Source: a bacterium
GTDB lineage: Bacteria > SZUA-79 > Acidulodesulfobacterales > Acidulodesulfobacteraceae
Length of the DNA stretch: 36,037 nt
Assembly (NCBI GenBank): GCA_021809845.1
Contig: JAJZJW010000001.1
Span: forward strand, 89,503 to 125,539
Reading direction: 5' to 3'
Shown: positions 26,461 to 35,847 of the stretch, one piece after another
Layout: the number at the start of each line of letters is the position of its first letter
Position numbering within the stretch: the first letter of the stretch is position 1
Position numbers and translations under genes: made by a program
Notes under the pieces: model-generated
Seen by the model: only the letters and a program-made list of their open reading frames with translations
What the model was told of the DNA's origin: nothing
Databases searched by the model: none

Positions 26461-27282
26461 AAGGTCTTTGTTTTTAAGCCCGAAAGCAACCTGAGCTTCG
26501 AGAAGTTCAAGCTTATTGCCGCCGTCGTATCGTATTCCTTCAAATTCTAAAGCGTAAACAGGCTGAACGCTAAGAAGAGATTTTATTGCATCTGTCAATT
26601 GAATTTCTCCTCCTTTCCCCGGTTTAGTTTCTTTTAAAAAATCAAAAATTCTTGGTGTAAGAATGTATCTTCCTATTATTGCAAGATTTGAAGGAGCCTC
26701 TTCCTTTTCTGGTTTTTCGACTAAATCTTCTATTTTATATAGCCCTTTTTCTATTTCTACTCCTTTTATTATACCATATTTTGATATATCTTCGTCTTTC
26801 ACTTTTTGAACAGCCAGCACGCTGTATCGGAATTGTTTGTATATATCTATCATTTGTTTCATAACCGGTACTTTAGCGTCAATTATATCATCGCTGAGCA
26901 CAACCGAAAAAGGTTCGTCGCCTATTAAATTTTGTGCGCATAATATCGCATGCCCTAGACCTAATGCCTCTCTCTGTCTGATATAGGAAAAATTAATCAT
27001 GTTTGCGATGTCCTTAACCGATTTCAGCAAGTCATGTTTGCCTTTTTCTTTAAGAAGTATTTCATGCTCGATAGATCTGTCAAAATAGTCTTCGATTGCT
27101 GTTTTTCCTCTGCCAGTTATTATAATTATATCCTGAATTTCAGATTCTATACACTCTTCTACGCCGTATTGTATCAATGGTTTATCTACCAGAATAAGCA
27201 TTTCTTTAGGTATAGATTTTGTAATAGGCAGCAGTCTTGTCCCGAGACCTGCTGCGGGAAACACAGCTTTATTAACTTTCAT
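26422..27282 (-). CDS. galU: UTP-glucose-1-phosphate uridylyltransferase
   Basis: This 286-residue nucleotidyltransferase makes UDP-glucose from UTP and glucose-1-phosphate, for polysaccharide and envelope synthesis. It has the GalU start MKVNKAVFPAAGLGTRLLP, then ITKSIPKEML, ALGLGHAILCA, LSDDIID, DLVEKPEKEEAPS, IGRYILTP and GGEIQLTDAI. AAGGGG lies about 11 bp before the ATG. Its C-terminus (GLKNKDLKNGLLEFIKNII) is four residues shorter than the version encoded by each of the downstream 76-bp repeats, consistent with a recent in-frame 12-bp deletion in the functional copy. It could supply sugar nucleotides to the polysaccharide locus at the left end. Confidence 0.96.
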   Translation of the reverse strand: MKVNKAVFPAAGLGTRLLPITKSIPKEMLILVDKPLIQYGVEECIESEIQDIIIITGRGKTAIEDYFDRSIEHEILLKEKGKHDLLKSVKDIANMINFSYIRQREALGLGHAILCAQNLIGDEPFSVVLSDDIIDAKVPVMKQMIDIYKQFRYSVLAVQKVKDEDISKYGIIKGVEIEKGLYKIEDLVEKPEKEEAPSNLAIIGRYILTPRIFDFLKETKPGKGGEIQLTDAIKSLLSVQPVYALEFEGIRYDGGNKLELLEAQVAFGLKNKDLKNGLLEFIKNII

Positions 27283-27764
27283 ATATGAAATACCCCTTAA
27301 CTAATAAAAGATACAATGAAATTAATGGAATTAATAAAAATACTAATAAAAAGAATATTATTATAAATATAAAATAATATAAAAAATGATAAAAGTTTTG
27401 ATGAAAATACTAAATACTAAATATACATTAAATGCTACCGCAAATACGCTGCATCATAATAATAACATACTATGACTGCCGGTGTAAACACACTTTCTAT
27501 AAAATCTATTATAAATATATCATAAAATTTGTATTTATTAAAATTAATTATTAATTACAAATAAATCAAATTAAAATTGACTCATAACTGTTTTTAAGAT
27601 AATTTTAGGTTGCTATACGGCTATTAAAATATTATAATAATTCATATCGATATTTATTCATCAATAATTAAACAATAATTAAAGAATAATTAATAATATT
27701 TATTCATCAATAATTAAAGAATAATTAATAATATTTATTCATCAATAATTAAGGAAAATTACAA
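27283..27764. other. AT-rich intergenic gap with ATTCATCAATAATTAA repeats
   Basis: This 482-bp gap separates the divergent galU and tlpA-like genes. From about 27653 to 27752, TATTCATCAATAATTAA occurs three times, 46 and 35 bp apart, with intervening AGAATAATTAATAAT. Nothing else is recognisable apart from simple A/T runs. Confidence 0.7.
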
Positions 27765-28361
27765 TTGCAATACAAAGCGAAACAATCCATAAAGCTCGTA
27801 ATATTTTTTGCGGCTATTTTAGTAGCCTCGATTTATGTAATTAAATTACCCAATATCTTATGGGGAAACGGCAGCAATTATAACAAAAAAACCATACCGC
27901 TGTCAAAGAGTAAGAAATTACCGTTAGCTCCTGCTTTCAAGGTAAAAAGTATTAATTACCCCGGTTTGACGTTAACGTTAAATAAATATAGAGGCAAAAT
28001 AGTTCTTGTAAATTTTTGGGCAACGTGGTGTCCGCCTTGCAGGGCTGAAATACCCAGACTTGAAAAATTTTATAAATCTCACAAAAAAGACGGGTTCCGA
28101 ATTATAGGTTTATCTGTAAATAATCAGGGCTCTAAATATGTGAGTAATTTTATTAAAACATTTAAAGGCGGAATAATAACCTATCCGGTGGGTATGGCAG
28201 ATGCACACATCGAAACAGAATACGGTAACGTTTATGAGATACCCCAGTCTTTTATTATCAACAAAAAAGGATATGTCGTTAAACATTTTACCGGAGAATT
28301 ACCGCAAGGATATTTGAGTTACGAATTTAAAAAATTAACAGGAAGAAAAACGGCTCAGTAA
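27765..28361 (+). CDS. TlpA/ResA-like membrane-anchored thiol-disulfide oxidoreductase
   Basis: The protein has 198 residues. The start is TTG 27765, supported by AAGGA about 9 bp upstream. An N-terminal hydrophobic anchor (residues about 10-28, LVIFFAAILVASIYVI) precedes a periplasm-facing AhpC/TSA-type thioredoxin domain. The active site Cys89/Cys92 lies in VNFWATWCPPCRAEIPRLE, with cis-Pro in EIPQSFIINKKGYVV. The family reduces periplasmic disulfides, often in cytochrome c maturation or protection of sulfur enzymes; no such partner genes are adjacent. The upstream repeat array supplies the ribosome-binding region. Confidence 0.85.
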   Translation: MQYKAKQSIKLVIFFAAILVASIYVIKLPNILWGNGSNYNKKTIPLSKSKKLPLAPAFKVKSINYPGLTLTLNKYRGKIVLVNFWATWCPPCRAEIPRLEKFYKSHKKDGFRIIGLSVNNQGSKYVSNFIKTFKGGIITYPVGMADAHIETEYGNVYEIPQSFIINKKGYVVKHFTGELPQGYLSYEFKKLTGRKTAQ

Positions 28362-28459
28362 AGAGAAAGTAAAAAAAGAGAAAGTAATAAAAAATATTAC
28401 CAAACCATAAAAAATACATAAAATAATATAAAATATACTGAAAATACACGGAAATATAA

Positions 28460-28552
<93 letters not shown>

Positions 28553-28740
28553 TCCAACCGCACCTAATTTAAATTATTTTGAATATGTTCTTCTTTCTTC
28601 TGCCATAATAAAAACCTCTGATTAAGTATTGGTGTAATTATTTTATAATACACTTAACCGAGTATCTATTAAATTATAGCAGTTCCAGTTTTTTGATAAT
28701 AAGATAATACAATAAATAAATATTTGGAGGTATCAATCTA

Positions 28741-29523
28741 ATGAATATAAATTTAAAAGGCAAAAGAGCCTTAATAACAGGCACAAGTTCAGGGCTCGGC
28801 GAGGTTATTGCAAGAGAATTTGCGGCTGCAGGGGCAAATATCGGTCTTAACTATCATTCTCATCCTGATGCAGCGGAAAAAATAGCCGAAGAAATAAAAA
28901 AAATGGGAGCAGATGTTCTTACTTTGCAGGCAGATGTTTCCGACAGCACATCAGTCGCAGGAATGGTAAATACAGTTGTAAAAAAATGGGGCGGAGTAGA
29001 TATTCTTGTGAACAACGCTGGAATTGACGGAGCGCATTCACTTACATGGGAAACAGATATATCAGAGTGGGAAAAGGTAGTTAAAATTAATCTCTTCGGT
29101 CCGTTTTACTGTGCACGTGAAGTTTTAAAATATATGATAACCAAAAAAAGCGGGGTAATATTAAATATTACTTCGGTTCATGAAAATATTCCATGGAGCG
29201 GCTATAGCGCATATGCTGCTGCGAAAGCAGGATTATCTATGTTAACAAAAACCATGGCTCAGGAAGTAGGAACTTCAGGAATCAGAGTATTATCTTTAGC
29301 TCCCGGTGCAATTCAGACGCCGATTAATAAAAGTGTTTGGAGTAATTCCGCAAATCTTAGCGATCTTCTTAAGAAGATTCCGCTTGGAAGATTAGGTTCA
29401 ACTGAGGAAGTTGCCCGCGTTGCCGCTTTTTTAGTTTCCGATGCCGCTTCTTACATGACGGGAAGTACCGTTTTTGTAGACGGAGCAATGATAGACTATT
29501 CTAATTTTACCCATGGCGGTTAA
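28741..29523 (+). CDS. Short-chain dehydrogenase, probably glucose 1-dehydrogenase-like
   Basis: This 260-residue classical SDR has cofactor motif TGTSSGLG, NNAG, and catalytic Ser/Tyr/Lys in ITSVHENIPWSGYSAYAAAK. The SVHExIPW block is typical of NAD(P)-dependent glucose 1-dehydrogenases, and GRLGSTEEVARVAAFLVSD follows the usual SDR end. GGAGG lies 10 bp before the ATG. Adjacency to glucoamylase (277 bp downstream) is consistent with use of free glucose, but SDR substrate calls are unreliable. A more general 3-oxoacyl-reductase-like role remains possible. Confidence 0.7.
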   Translation: MNINLKGKRALITGTSSGLGEVIAREFAAAGANIGLNYHSHPDAAEKIAEEIKKMGADVLTLQADVSDSTSVAGMVNTVVKKWGGVDILVNNAGIDGAHSLTWETDISEWEKVVKINLFGPFYCAREVLKYMITKKSGVILNITSVHENIPWSGYSAYAAAKAGLSMLTKTMAQEVGTSGIRVLSLAPGAIQTPINKSVWSNSANLSDLLKKIPLGRLGSTEEVARVAAFLVSDAASYMTGSTVFVDGAMIDYSNFTHGG

Positions 29524-29649
29524 TTTATTAAACTATTTCAATCTTCAATCGCAAAAGTTATTTAATATATAAATATATAAATATATAAATATATAAAATA
29601 AAATGACGATGTTGTAACAATAAAGATTCTTTTATTGCGAGAGCCTGAA

Positions 29650-29712
29650 AGATTTGTATTAATCACGGACAGAACCCCCTGTCTTTAGACATGGGGAGGT
29701 TCAGGTACTATT
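29650..29712 (+). mobile_element. Solo IS200/IS605-like terminal hairpin
   Basis: CCCCTGTCTTTAGACATGGGG followed by AGGTTCA is a hairpin (CCCC-TGTCT / AGACA-TGGGG, stem with one bulge) of the type seen at ends of IS605-family elements. It stands alone between the SDR and glucoamylase genes, with an ATATAAATATA microsatellite (29566-29600) before it. No transposase is nearby. Confidence 0.5.
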
Positions 29713-29800
29713 TATTATATATATTATATATATTATATGTATATGCATTATATTAAGTAGGGCGGTTGATTTTCTAAATTTAAAAAAGGAGAAACCGAAA

Positions 29801-32161
29801 ATGGCGGAAGAAATTTATGCTCCCGGATGGCCTGGAATTCCTGGGCGGTGGACAAGTGCAAATAAAAGCGGAGTTGGAACAGCTTTAAAAGGAAGTCCTG
29901 TCTGGTTTACTATTTCACACGGCATCTTAAATGAAATCTACTCTCCTATAATAGATGAGGCAGCTATCCGCGATCTTGGGTTTATTGTTACTTCCGACGA
30001 TGGATTTTTTTCCGAAGATAAGCGTCATGCCGTTCATACGACAACATTGCTTTACCCTGGTGTTCCTGCTTATCACATTGAAAGTAACTGCACCGAGGGA
30101 CGTTATCGTATAGAAAAGGACATAATAACCGACCCTAATAGAACCGTAGTTCTTTTACGGGTACGATTTATTCCGCTAAAACCGGGTAATTACAGGCTTT
30201 ATGTAATTGCCGCCTCGCATCTTGACAATCACGGTGCAGGCAATACGGCATGGGTAGATGAGTATAAGGGAATAACCGGACTTTTTGCGTCACGCAAGGC
30301 AAACGCTGTTTGCCTTATGAGTAATAAGGGTTTTAAAACTTATTCGGCAGGTTTTGTCGGATTTTCCGATGGATGGCAGGATTTAATTGACCACGGAAGC
30401 CTCACTTCGGTTTATAAAAGAGCTGAAAACGGCAATGTAGCGCTCACAGGCGAGATAGACTTAAAAAATAATACTTTTGTGTTGGCACTTGGATTTAGCC
30501 ATTATCCCGTAGAAGCCGCACTTATATCAAGAGTATCCCTCAGTGAAGGATTTGAAACTCTTCTTTATAATTATGCCGAACCGTGGCAGCTTTGGCAAAA
30601 ATCAATTTTATATACTAAAGAACGTAAACTTTTTTCAACAAGCGCTATGGTTATTCGCGTTCACCAATCCAAAAATATTACAGGAGCTATTTTAGCCAGT
30701 CTTGCAATTCCATGGGGATTTTCCAAAGGTGACGGAGATCTTGGCGGTTATCATTTAGTATGGCCGCGCGATATGGTAGAATCTGCAGGCGGACTTATTG
30801 CCGCAGGCATTAAAACGGAACTGCGCGAATCGCTTATATATCTTGAAGCTACACAGGAATATGATGGACATTGGCCTCAAAATATGTGGATTGACGGTTC
30901 ATCTTACTGGAGCGGCGTGCAGATGGACGAAACCGCTTTGCCTATTCTGCTTTATGACCTTGCACGCAGAGAGAATGCGCTTTTAGACAATGATATTAGC
31001 CGTTTCTGGCCTATGATAAAAAAAGCACTTCTGTATATAGCTAAAAACGGACCTGTTACGCAGCAGGACCGTTGGGAAGAAGACGGCGGATATACTCCTT
31101 TTACTCTTGCAACCGAAATTGCAGCTCTAATTACAGGTGCGGAACTTGCCGAATTAGCCGGCGACGGCGGTATCGCCGCTTATTTGCGCGAAACGGCAGA
31201 CGCATGGTATTCAAATATTGACCGCTGGCTTTATGCCAAAGACAATGAACTTTCAAGTAAATTAGAAGTGGAAGGTTATTATGTGAGGGTTACAGCTCCT
31301 GATTTTGAAGAAGGCGATGATTTTATACCGATTAAAAACCGACCTCCCGCTTCTGCTCATATGCCTGCTTTTGCCGTAGTATGCACTGATATCACGGCTT
31401 TAGTCCGTTTTGGATTACGCAGTGCGGATGACCCGCGAATATTAAATACATTAAAAGTTATAGATGCTTTGCTTAAAGTAGAAACTCCCGCCGGTCCCTG
31501 CTGGCATCGCTATAACGATGACGGTTACGGTGAGCATGAAGACGGCAGTCCTTTTGACGGTACAGGCATAGGGCGGCTGTGGCCTTTGCTCACTGGAGAG
31601 CGCGCGCACTATAATGTAGCTCTTGGAAATTTTAAAGAAGCATTACGCTTGCTTGAAACTATGGAAAGTTTAGCAAGCGACGGCGGACTGCTGCCCGAAC
31701 AGGTATGGGACAGCCCCGACATTCCGGAACGGGGTCTTTTTTTTGGTCGTCCCACAGGTTCTGCAATGCCTTTGATATGGGCGCATGCAGAATATCTAAA
31801 ATTGGTTCGTTCACTTGCGGAAAAAAGGGTATTTGATATGCCTCCTCAGACGGTTACCCGTTACCTTAAAAATAATATAACATCCAATATAATGCAATGG
31901 CGTTTTAATCATAAACTGCGTAACATGCCGCACGGTAAAATGCTGCGTATTGAAACCCTAACCCCTGCATTGATTCATTGGAGTAATGACAGTTGGCGCA
32001 CAATTAAAGATGCCAAAACTCTAGATTCAGGTCTTGGTGTTTATTATGCCGACCTGCCTACTGCGGATATACCCGCCGGCGGCGGGATAATTTTTACATT
32101 TCATTGGATAGAGGCTGGTAGATGGGAAGAAAGGGATTTTAGCATACATATAACAGCTTAA
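29801..32161 (+). CDS. Bacterial-type glucoamylase (GH15)
   Basis: The protein has 786 residues. An N-terminal beta-sandwich domain (about 1-270; begins PGWPGIPGRWTSANKSGVGT) is followed by an (alpha/alpha)6 barrel. The barrel has GGYHLVWPRDMVESAGG, DRWEEDGGYTPFTLATEIAAL (general acid Glu near 425) and LLPEQVWD (general base Glu near 633). The enzyme releases beta-glucose from non-reducing ends of starch or maltooligosaccharides. No signal peptide is visible, so it probably acts in the cytoplasm on glycogen or trehalose-like glucans. Its base composition looks richer in GC than the surroundings, and its codon use differs from neighbours such as purU, suggesting a different history. AGGAG lies about 9 bp before the ATG. 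Confidence 0.92.
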   Translation: MAEEIYAPGWPGIPGRWTSANKSGVGTALKGSPVWFTISHGILNEIYSPIIDEAAIRDLGFIVTSDDGFFSEDKRHAVHTTTLLYPGVPAYHIESNCTEGRYRIEKDIITDPNRTVVLLRVRFIPLKPGNYRLYVIAASHLDNHGAGNTAWVDEYKGITGLFASRKANAVCLMSNKGFKTYSAGFVGFSDGWQDLIDHGSLTSVYKRAENGNVALTGEIDLKNNTFVLALGFSHYPVEAALISRVSLSEGFETLLYNYAEPWQLWQKSILYTKERKLFSTSAMVIRVHQSKNITGAILASLAIPWGFSKGDGDLGGYHLVWPRDMVESAGGLIAAGIKTELRESLIYLEATQEYDGHWPQNMWIDGSSYWSGVQMDETALPILLYDLARRENALLDNDISRFWPMIKKALLYIAKNGPVTQQDRWEEDGGYTPFTLATEIAALITGAELAELAGDGGIAAYLRETADAWYSNIDRWLYAKDNELSSKLEVEGYYVRVTAPDFEEGDDFIPIKNRPPASAHMPAFAVVCTDITALVRFGLRSADDPRILNTLKVIDALLKVETPAGPCWHRYNDDGYGEHEDGSPFDGTGIGRLWPLLTGERAHYNVALGNFKEALRLLETMESLASDGGLLPEQVWDSPDIPERGLFFGRPTGSAMPLIWAHAEYLKLVRSLAEKRVFDMPPQTVTRYLKNNITSNIMQWRFNHKLRNMPHGKMLRIETLTPALIHWSNDSWRTIKDAKTLDSGLGVYYADLPTADIPAGGGIIFTFHWIEAGRWEERDFSIHITA

Positions 32162-32170
32162 ATACCTATG

Positions 32171-32962
32171 TTATAGCCATTTGTTTGAGCGTTTTTCTTT
32201 AATCTTAAATATGTTATAAGGATCATGCTCAAAATGATAAACTTTAGCTACTTCTATTTCTAACCAAGGCGCCCATTTGACTTGCATGACAACGGCAATA
32301 AAAGCACCAAAGATTGGACCTATCCAATAAACCCACCATCCGTTCCATGCTCCTGCCACTAATGAAGGTCCTAAGCTTCGTGCAGGATTAGTGCTTGTTC
32401 CTGAAATAGGAGCTTCAAAATAAACCATAATAGCGTATAAAAATGGAAACAAGACCGGAGTAAAGTGTTTTAGCCGTTTATTACCCAGAAAGAAAAAAAG
32501 TCCTGCAATAAGACAAAATGTTGTTATAGATTCTCCGAGAACAGCGGCAAACGCTCCTTCTTTTCCGGGTGTTGTCGATCCGTAAGCCACGCTCGCTCCG
32601 ATATGTCCCCATAAAAGAAGAGTGAATGCGCCTGTAATGCCTCCGAGAAGTTGAGCTATAACATAACCTATCGCCACATGACCTTTAATTTTGCCTTTCA
32701 TCCAGAATGAAAAAGTAACTGCGGGATTAATGTGAGCGCCGCTCCACTTACCTACAGGAGAAAAAGTGATTAACATTCCCGTGCTTCCAAACAAAAATCC
32801 CGTAAGCACCCGTCTGATTCCATAACTCGGAATCAGAGCAGTTACAGGACTTCCTTTACCAAAATCTAAAATAACAAAAGCAACTCCAACGCCTATAAGT
32901 AAGGCAGTTCCTATAAACTCAGAAAGATATAGCCGCCAAATTTTTACAAAATCATCTTTCAT
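32171..32962 (-). CDS. Aquaporin / MIP-family channel
   Basis: This 263-residue protein has six membrane helices and the two NPA boxes: SGAHINPAVTFSF (near 75) and GTSTNPARSLGPS (near 190). The Arg after the second NPA belongs to the selectivity filter. The N-terminal block YLSEFIGTALLIGVGVA is typical. A longer C-terminal tail (after about 235) is charged. The start ATG overlaps the pyrophosphatase stop by one base (TAATG), so translation is coupled. The gene is convergent with glucoamylase with a 9-bp gap. Whether it carries water, glycerol or other small solutes cannot be told. Confidence 0.9.
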   Translation of the reverse strand: MKDDFVKIWRLYLSEFIGTALLIGVGVAFVILDFGKGSPVTALIPSYGIRRVLTGFLFGSTGMLITFSPVGKWSGAHINPAVTFSFWMKGKIKGHVAIGYVIAQLLGGITGAFTLLLWGHIGASVAYGSTTPGKEGAFAAVLGESITTFCLIAGLFFFLGNKRLKHFTPVLFPFLYAIMVYFEAPISGTSTNPARSLGPSLVAGAWNGWWVYWIGPIFGAFIAVVMQVKWAPWLEIEVAKVYHFEHDPYNIFKIKEKRSNKWL

Positions 32963-33495
32963 TAATTATTTTTTTGTTTATATTTTGCCATTGTTTCTGC
33001 AACAATATTTGTAGCTTTTTCTTTGTTTACGAAATTTTCTAATTTAACCCATTTTTCAGGTTCAAGTGTCTTATAATTTTCAAAAAAGTGTCTCATCTGA
33101 TCTAGAAACACTTTTGGAACGTCGTCGATATCCCTTATATCGCTGAAGCCTGCGTCTATTTTATTGATAGGAACAGCTATTATTTTTTCGTCATTACCGT
33201 TTTCGTCCTCCATTTCAAGCATTCCAATGACCCGCACTTTTAAAAGACAACCCGGCACGACGGACATTGATGAAATAACAATAATATCCAGAGGGTCGTT
33301 ATCTGCCGCTAAAGTCTTAGGAATAAATCCGTAGTTAAAAGGATAAAACATAGCCGTATATAAGAATCTGTCCACAGCAATGATGCCCGAATTTTTATCA
33401 AGTTCATATTTTACGCTGCCGTCTTTGGGAATTTCTATTATTGCATTAACATATTCCGGCGGATTGTCGCCAGCTTCAATTTTTTCAAAGTACAT
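32962..33495 (-). CDS. ppa: Inorganic pyrophosphatase (family I, soluble)
   Basis: This 177-residue cytoplasmic Mg-dependent enzyme has EIPKDGSVKYELDK, MFYPFNYGFIPKT and the metal-binding DNDPLDIIVI; the Asp triad fits D-x-D-P-x-D. GGAG lies 9 bp before the ATG. It hydrolyses the PPi made by ATP sulfurylase and so drives sulfate activation; divergent sat is 841 bp away. It is co-transcribed with aquaporin. Confidence 0.95.
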   Translation of the reverse strand: MYFEKIEAGDNPPEYVNAIIEIPKDGSVKYELDKNSGIIAVDRFLYTAMFYPFNYGFIPKTLAADNDPLDIIVISSMSVVPGCLLKVRVIGMLEMEDENGNDEKIIAVPINKIDAGFSDIRDIDDVPKVFLDQMRHFFENYKTLEPEKWVKLENFVNKEKATNIVAETMAKYKQKNN

Positions 33496-33565
33496 GGAAT
33501 AATGCTCCTTAATGGTTAGTTTTTGTGAATGAGTATGAATAAAATATGATATATCAAGTATGATA

Positions 33566-33765
33566 TGTAGATATATTGACTATATTTGTATTATTATTAT
33601 ACTTTGTTATATTTGACTATATTTGTATATAAACATACTGCGAATATTTATTTAATTTATTTAATTAATGTAGATATATTGACTATATTTGTATTATTAT
33701 TATACTTGGTTATATTTGAATATATTTGTATATAAACATACTGCCGGTATTTATTTTAGTTAAAA
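33566..33765 (+). repeat. 103-bp direct duplication containing a promoter-like pair
   Basis: TGTAGATATATTGACTATAT begins at 33566 and again at 33669. Each copy has TTGACT, 16 bp, TATACT. The copies diverge toward their 3' ends (TGCGAATA/TGCCGGTA). Confidence 0.85.
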
Positions 33766-33980
33766 TTAATTAGATAGAGATGTCGATAATATTTGTATAT
33801 AGAAATATCGATTATATTTATATATAGAAATACTGATTATACTTTTATTTATATTTTTATTTATTTATATATAGATATATTGATATGTTAATTAACTTGA
33901 CAAATTTAATTATTTCATAAGAATTATATTTTGTCAAAGACATTTTTTAATTTTCATGGGGAGATAACTAAAGATAACTA

Positions 33981-34010
33981 TTGACTTTTTGGGTTTAGAA
34001 AATATATATT
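33981..34010 (+). promoter_or_regulatory. Candidate promoter for sat
   Basis: TTGACT (33981-33986), an 18-bp spacer and TATATT (34005-34010). It would give a leader of about 320 nt, most of it the 63-67-bp repeats. In such AT-rich DNA the match is suggestive only; the duplicated TTGACT/TATACT pairs at 33576 and 33679 are alternatives. Confidence 0.35.
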
Positions 34011-34049
34011 ATATAATTATTTTAAAAATTACCGACAGTCGCCTCAAAA

Positions 34050-34265
34050 ATTATAAACTATATATAAATATATAAAAAAATTATATATAATAGTTAATAG
34101 TTATATGTAACTAACATTATAGACTATTTTATAAATATAGAAAAAAATTATAATAGTTAATAGTTATATGTAAATAACATTATAGACTATTTTATAAATA
34201 TATAAAAAAATTATATATGATAGTTAATAGTTATATGTAAATAACATTATAGGCTATTCATAAAT
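34050..34265 (+). repeat. 63/67-bp tandem repeats in the sat leader (about 3 copies)
   Basis: TAGTTAATAGTTATATGTAA occurs at 34091, 34154 and 34221. Each is followed by TAACATTATAG and ATTTTATAAATATA. The copies are imperfect. Confidence 0.9.
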
Positions 34266-34336
34266 ATATAAATAATAAGTCTAAAAGTACAATCTAAAGT
34301 CTAACGGAGTTTATTTTTACTTGGAGGAATAGGTAT

Positions 34337-35563
34337 ATGGCATTAGTTCATCCTCACGGAAAAGAAAAAATTTTAAAGCCGCTTCTTTTATCAGGCAAAG
34401 AGCTTAAAGAATCTAGAGAAAGAGCCGAAAAGCTGAATAAAATTGAAATAACATCGCGCGAAACGTCAGACCTTATAATGATGGGTATCGGCGCTTTTAC
34501 CCCGCTTGAAGGTTTTATGGACAAAAAAGACTGGAAAAGCGTTTGTGATGATTTTACTATGCAGGACGGAACATTTTGGCCAATTCCTATAACTCTTTCA
34601 ACCTCTGAAGAAAGGGCAGACGCTATAAAAATAGGCGATGAAGTTGCTTTAACAGATGCTGAAACTTTTGAACTGATGGGTACTATAACCGTGTCAGAAA
34701 AATATTCTATAGATAAAGCATATGAATGTCAAAAAATATTTAAAACTACAGATTTAGAGCATCCGGGTGTACAAAAGGTTATGTCTCAGGGAGAGATAAA
34801 TCTTGCAGGAAAAGTAAAAGTTTTTAGTGAAGGTATTTATCCTGCTCAATTTAAAGATGTATATAAAAGACCTGCGGAAACGAGAAGAATATTTGAAGAA
34901 AAAGGATGGAGCACAGTGGCTGCGCTTCAGCTGCGCAATCCAATGCACCGTTCACACGAATATCTGGCAAAAATTGCTATAGAAGTATCCGACGGTGTAT
35001 TAATACATCAATTAATAGGGAAACTAAAGCCCGGAGATATTCCTGCAGAAGTAAGAGTTAAGGCTATAAATACCCTGATAGACAAATATTTTGTTGACAA
35101 TACCTGCATTCAGGCAGGCTATCCTATGGAAATGAGGTATGCAGGACCTAGAGAAGCCCTGTTGCATGCTGTTTTCAGACAAAATTTCGGATGTTCGCAC
35201 TTGATAGTCGGCAGAGACCATGCAGGAGTGGGCGATTATTATGGTCCTTTTGACGCCCATAAGATATTTGATGAAATACCTAAAAATGCTTTAGAACTTA
35301 AACCATTAAAAATAGACTGGACTTTTTATTGCCGCAAGTGCGACGGAATGGCGTCAAACAAAACCTGTCCGCATCAGAAAGAAGACAGACTAATTCTGAG
35401 CGGAACTATGCTCAGAAAACTTTTGTCGGAAGGCAAAGATATACCGGAGCATTTTTCAAGACCTGAAGTCCTATCAATTTTAAAAGATTATTATTCTAAT
35501 CTGTCGAAAGATGAAAATGTTGAAGTAAAGTTGCATAAGGCTGCAAAGGGCGAGTTAAATTAG
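34337..35563 (+). CDS. sat: Sulfate adenylyltransferase (ATP sulfurylase), homomeric dissimilatory type
   Basis: The 408-residue enzyme couples ATP and sulfate to APS (or runs in reverse in sulfur oxidation). It has an N-terminal PUA-like domain, then a catalytic HIGH-type domain with [11 protein letters not shown] (near 198) and [17 protein letters not shown], and a Zn-type knuckle, [15 protein letters not shown] (C-x2-C-x8-C-x-H). It lacks the APS-kinase domain. GGAGG lies 8 bp before the ATG. Sat is the first step of dissimilatory sulfate reduction; aprAB and dsr genes are not in the window, so direction cannot be decided. Divergent ppa would remove PPi. The stop is followed by AT-only repeats. 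Confidence 0.95.
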   Translation: MALVHPHGKEKILKPLLLSGKELKESRERAEKLNKIEITSRETSDLIMMGIGAFTPLEGFMDKKDWKSVCDDFTMQDGTFWPIPITLSTSEERADAIKIGDEVALTDAETFELMGTITVSEKYSIDKAYECQKIFKTTDLEHPGVQKVMSQGEINLAGKVKVFSEGIYPAQFKDVYKRPAETRRIFEEKGWSTVAALQLRNPMHRSHEYLAKIAIEVSDGVLIHQLIGKLKPGDIPAEVRVKAINTLIDKYFVDNTCIQAGYPMEMRYAGPREALLHAVFRQNFGCSHLIVGRDHAGVGDYYGPFDAHKIFDEIPKNALELKPLKIDWTFYCRKCDGMASNKTCPHQKEDRLILSGTMLRKLLSEGKDIPEHFSRPEVLSILKDYYSNLSKDENVEVKLHKAAKGELN

Positions 35564-35619
35564 TTAATTAGTTAATTAAATAATAAGTTCCTTAAATAAT
35601 TAAATAATTAAGTAAATTT

Positions 35620-35838
35620 GGTATTGTATTATTAATAAATAATTAAAAATATTAAATAACCAAGTAATAGAATTAGTAGAATTAGTATTGGTATTAATAA
35701 ATAATTAAAAATATTAAATAACCAAGTAATAGAATTAGTAGAATTAGTATTGGTATTAATAAATAATTAAAAATATTAAATAACCAAGTAATAGAATTAG
35801 TAGAATTAGTATTGGTATTAATAAATAATTAAAAACTT
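35620..35838 (+). repeat. 62-bp tandem array (about 3.5 copies) after sat
   Basis: CCAAGTAATAGAATTAG recurs at 35660, 35722 and 35784, spaced exactly 62 bp. The bases before it (35564-35620) are TTAATTAG/AATAATTA simple repeats. No gene is visible. Confidence 0.95.
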
Positions 35839-35847
35839 TGGACTAAT

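Larger units (their letters stand above)
33496..34336. other. Long AT-rich divergent region between ppa and sat
   Basis: This 841-bp region consists of repeats and promoter-like motifs, annotated separately, with no protein-coding frame. An inverted pair TTGACAAA (33897) / TTTTGTCAA (about 33928) with about 23 bp between arms could be an operator. Its length is larger than needed for two promoters. Confidence 0.7.
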
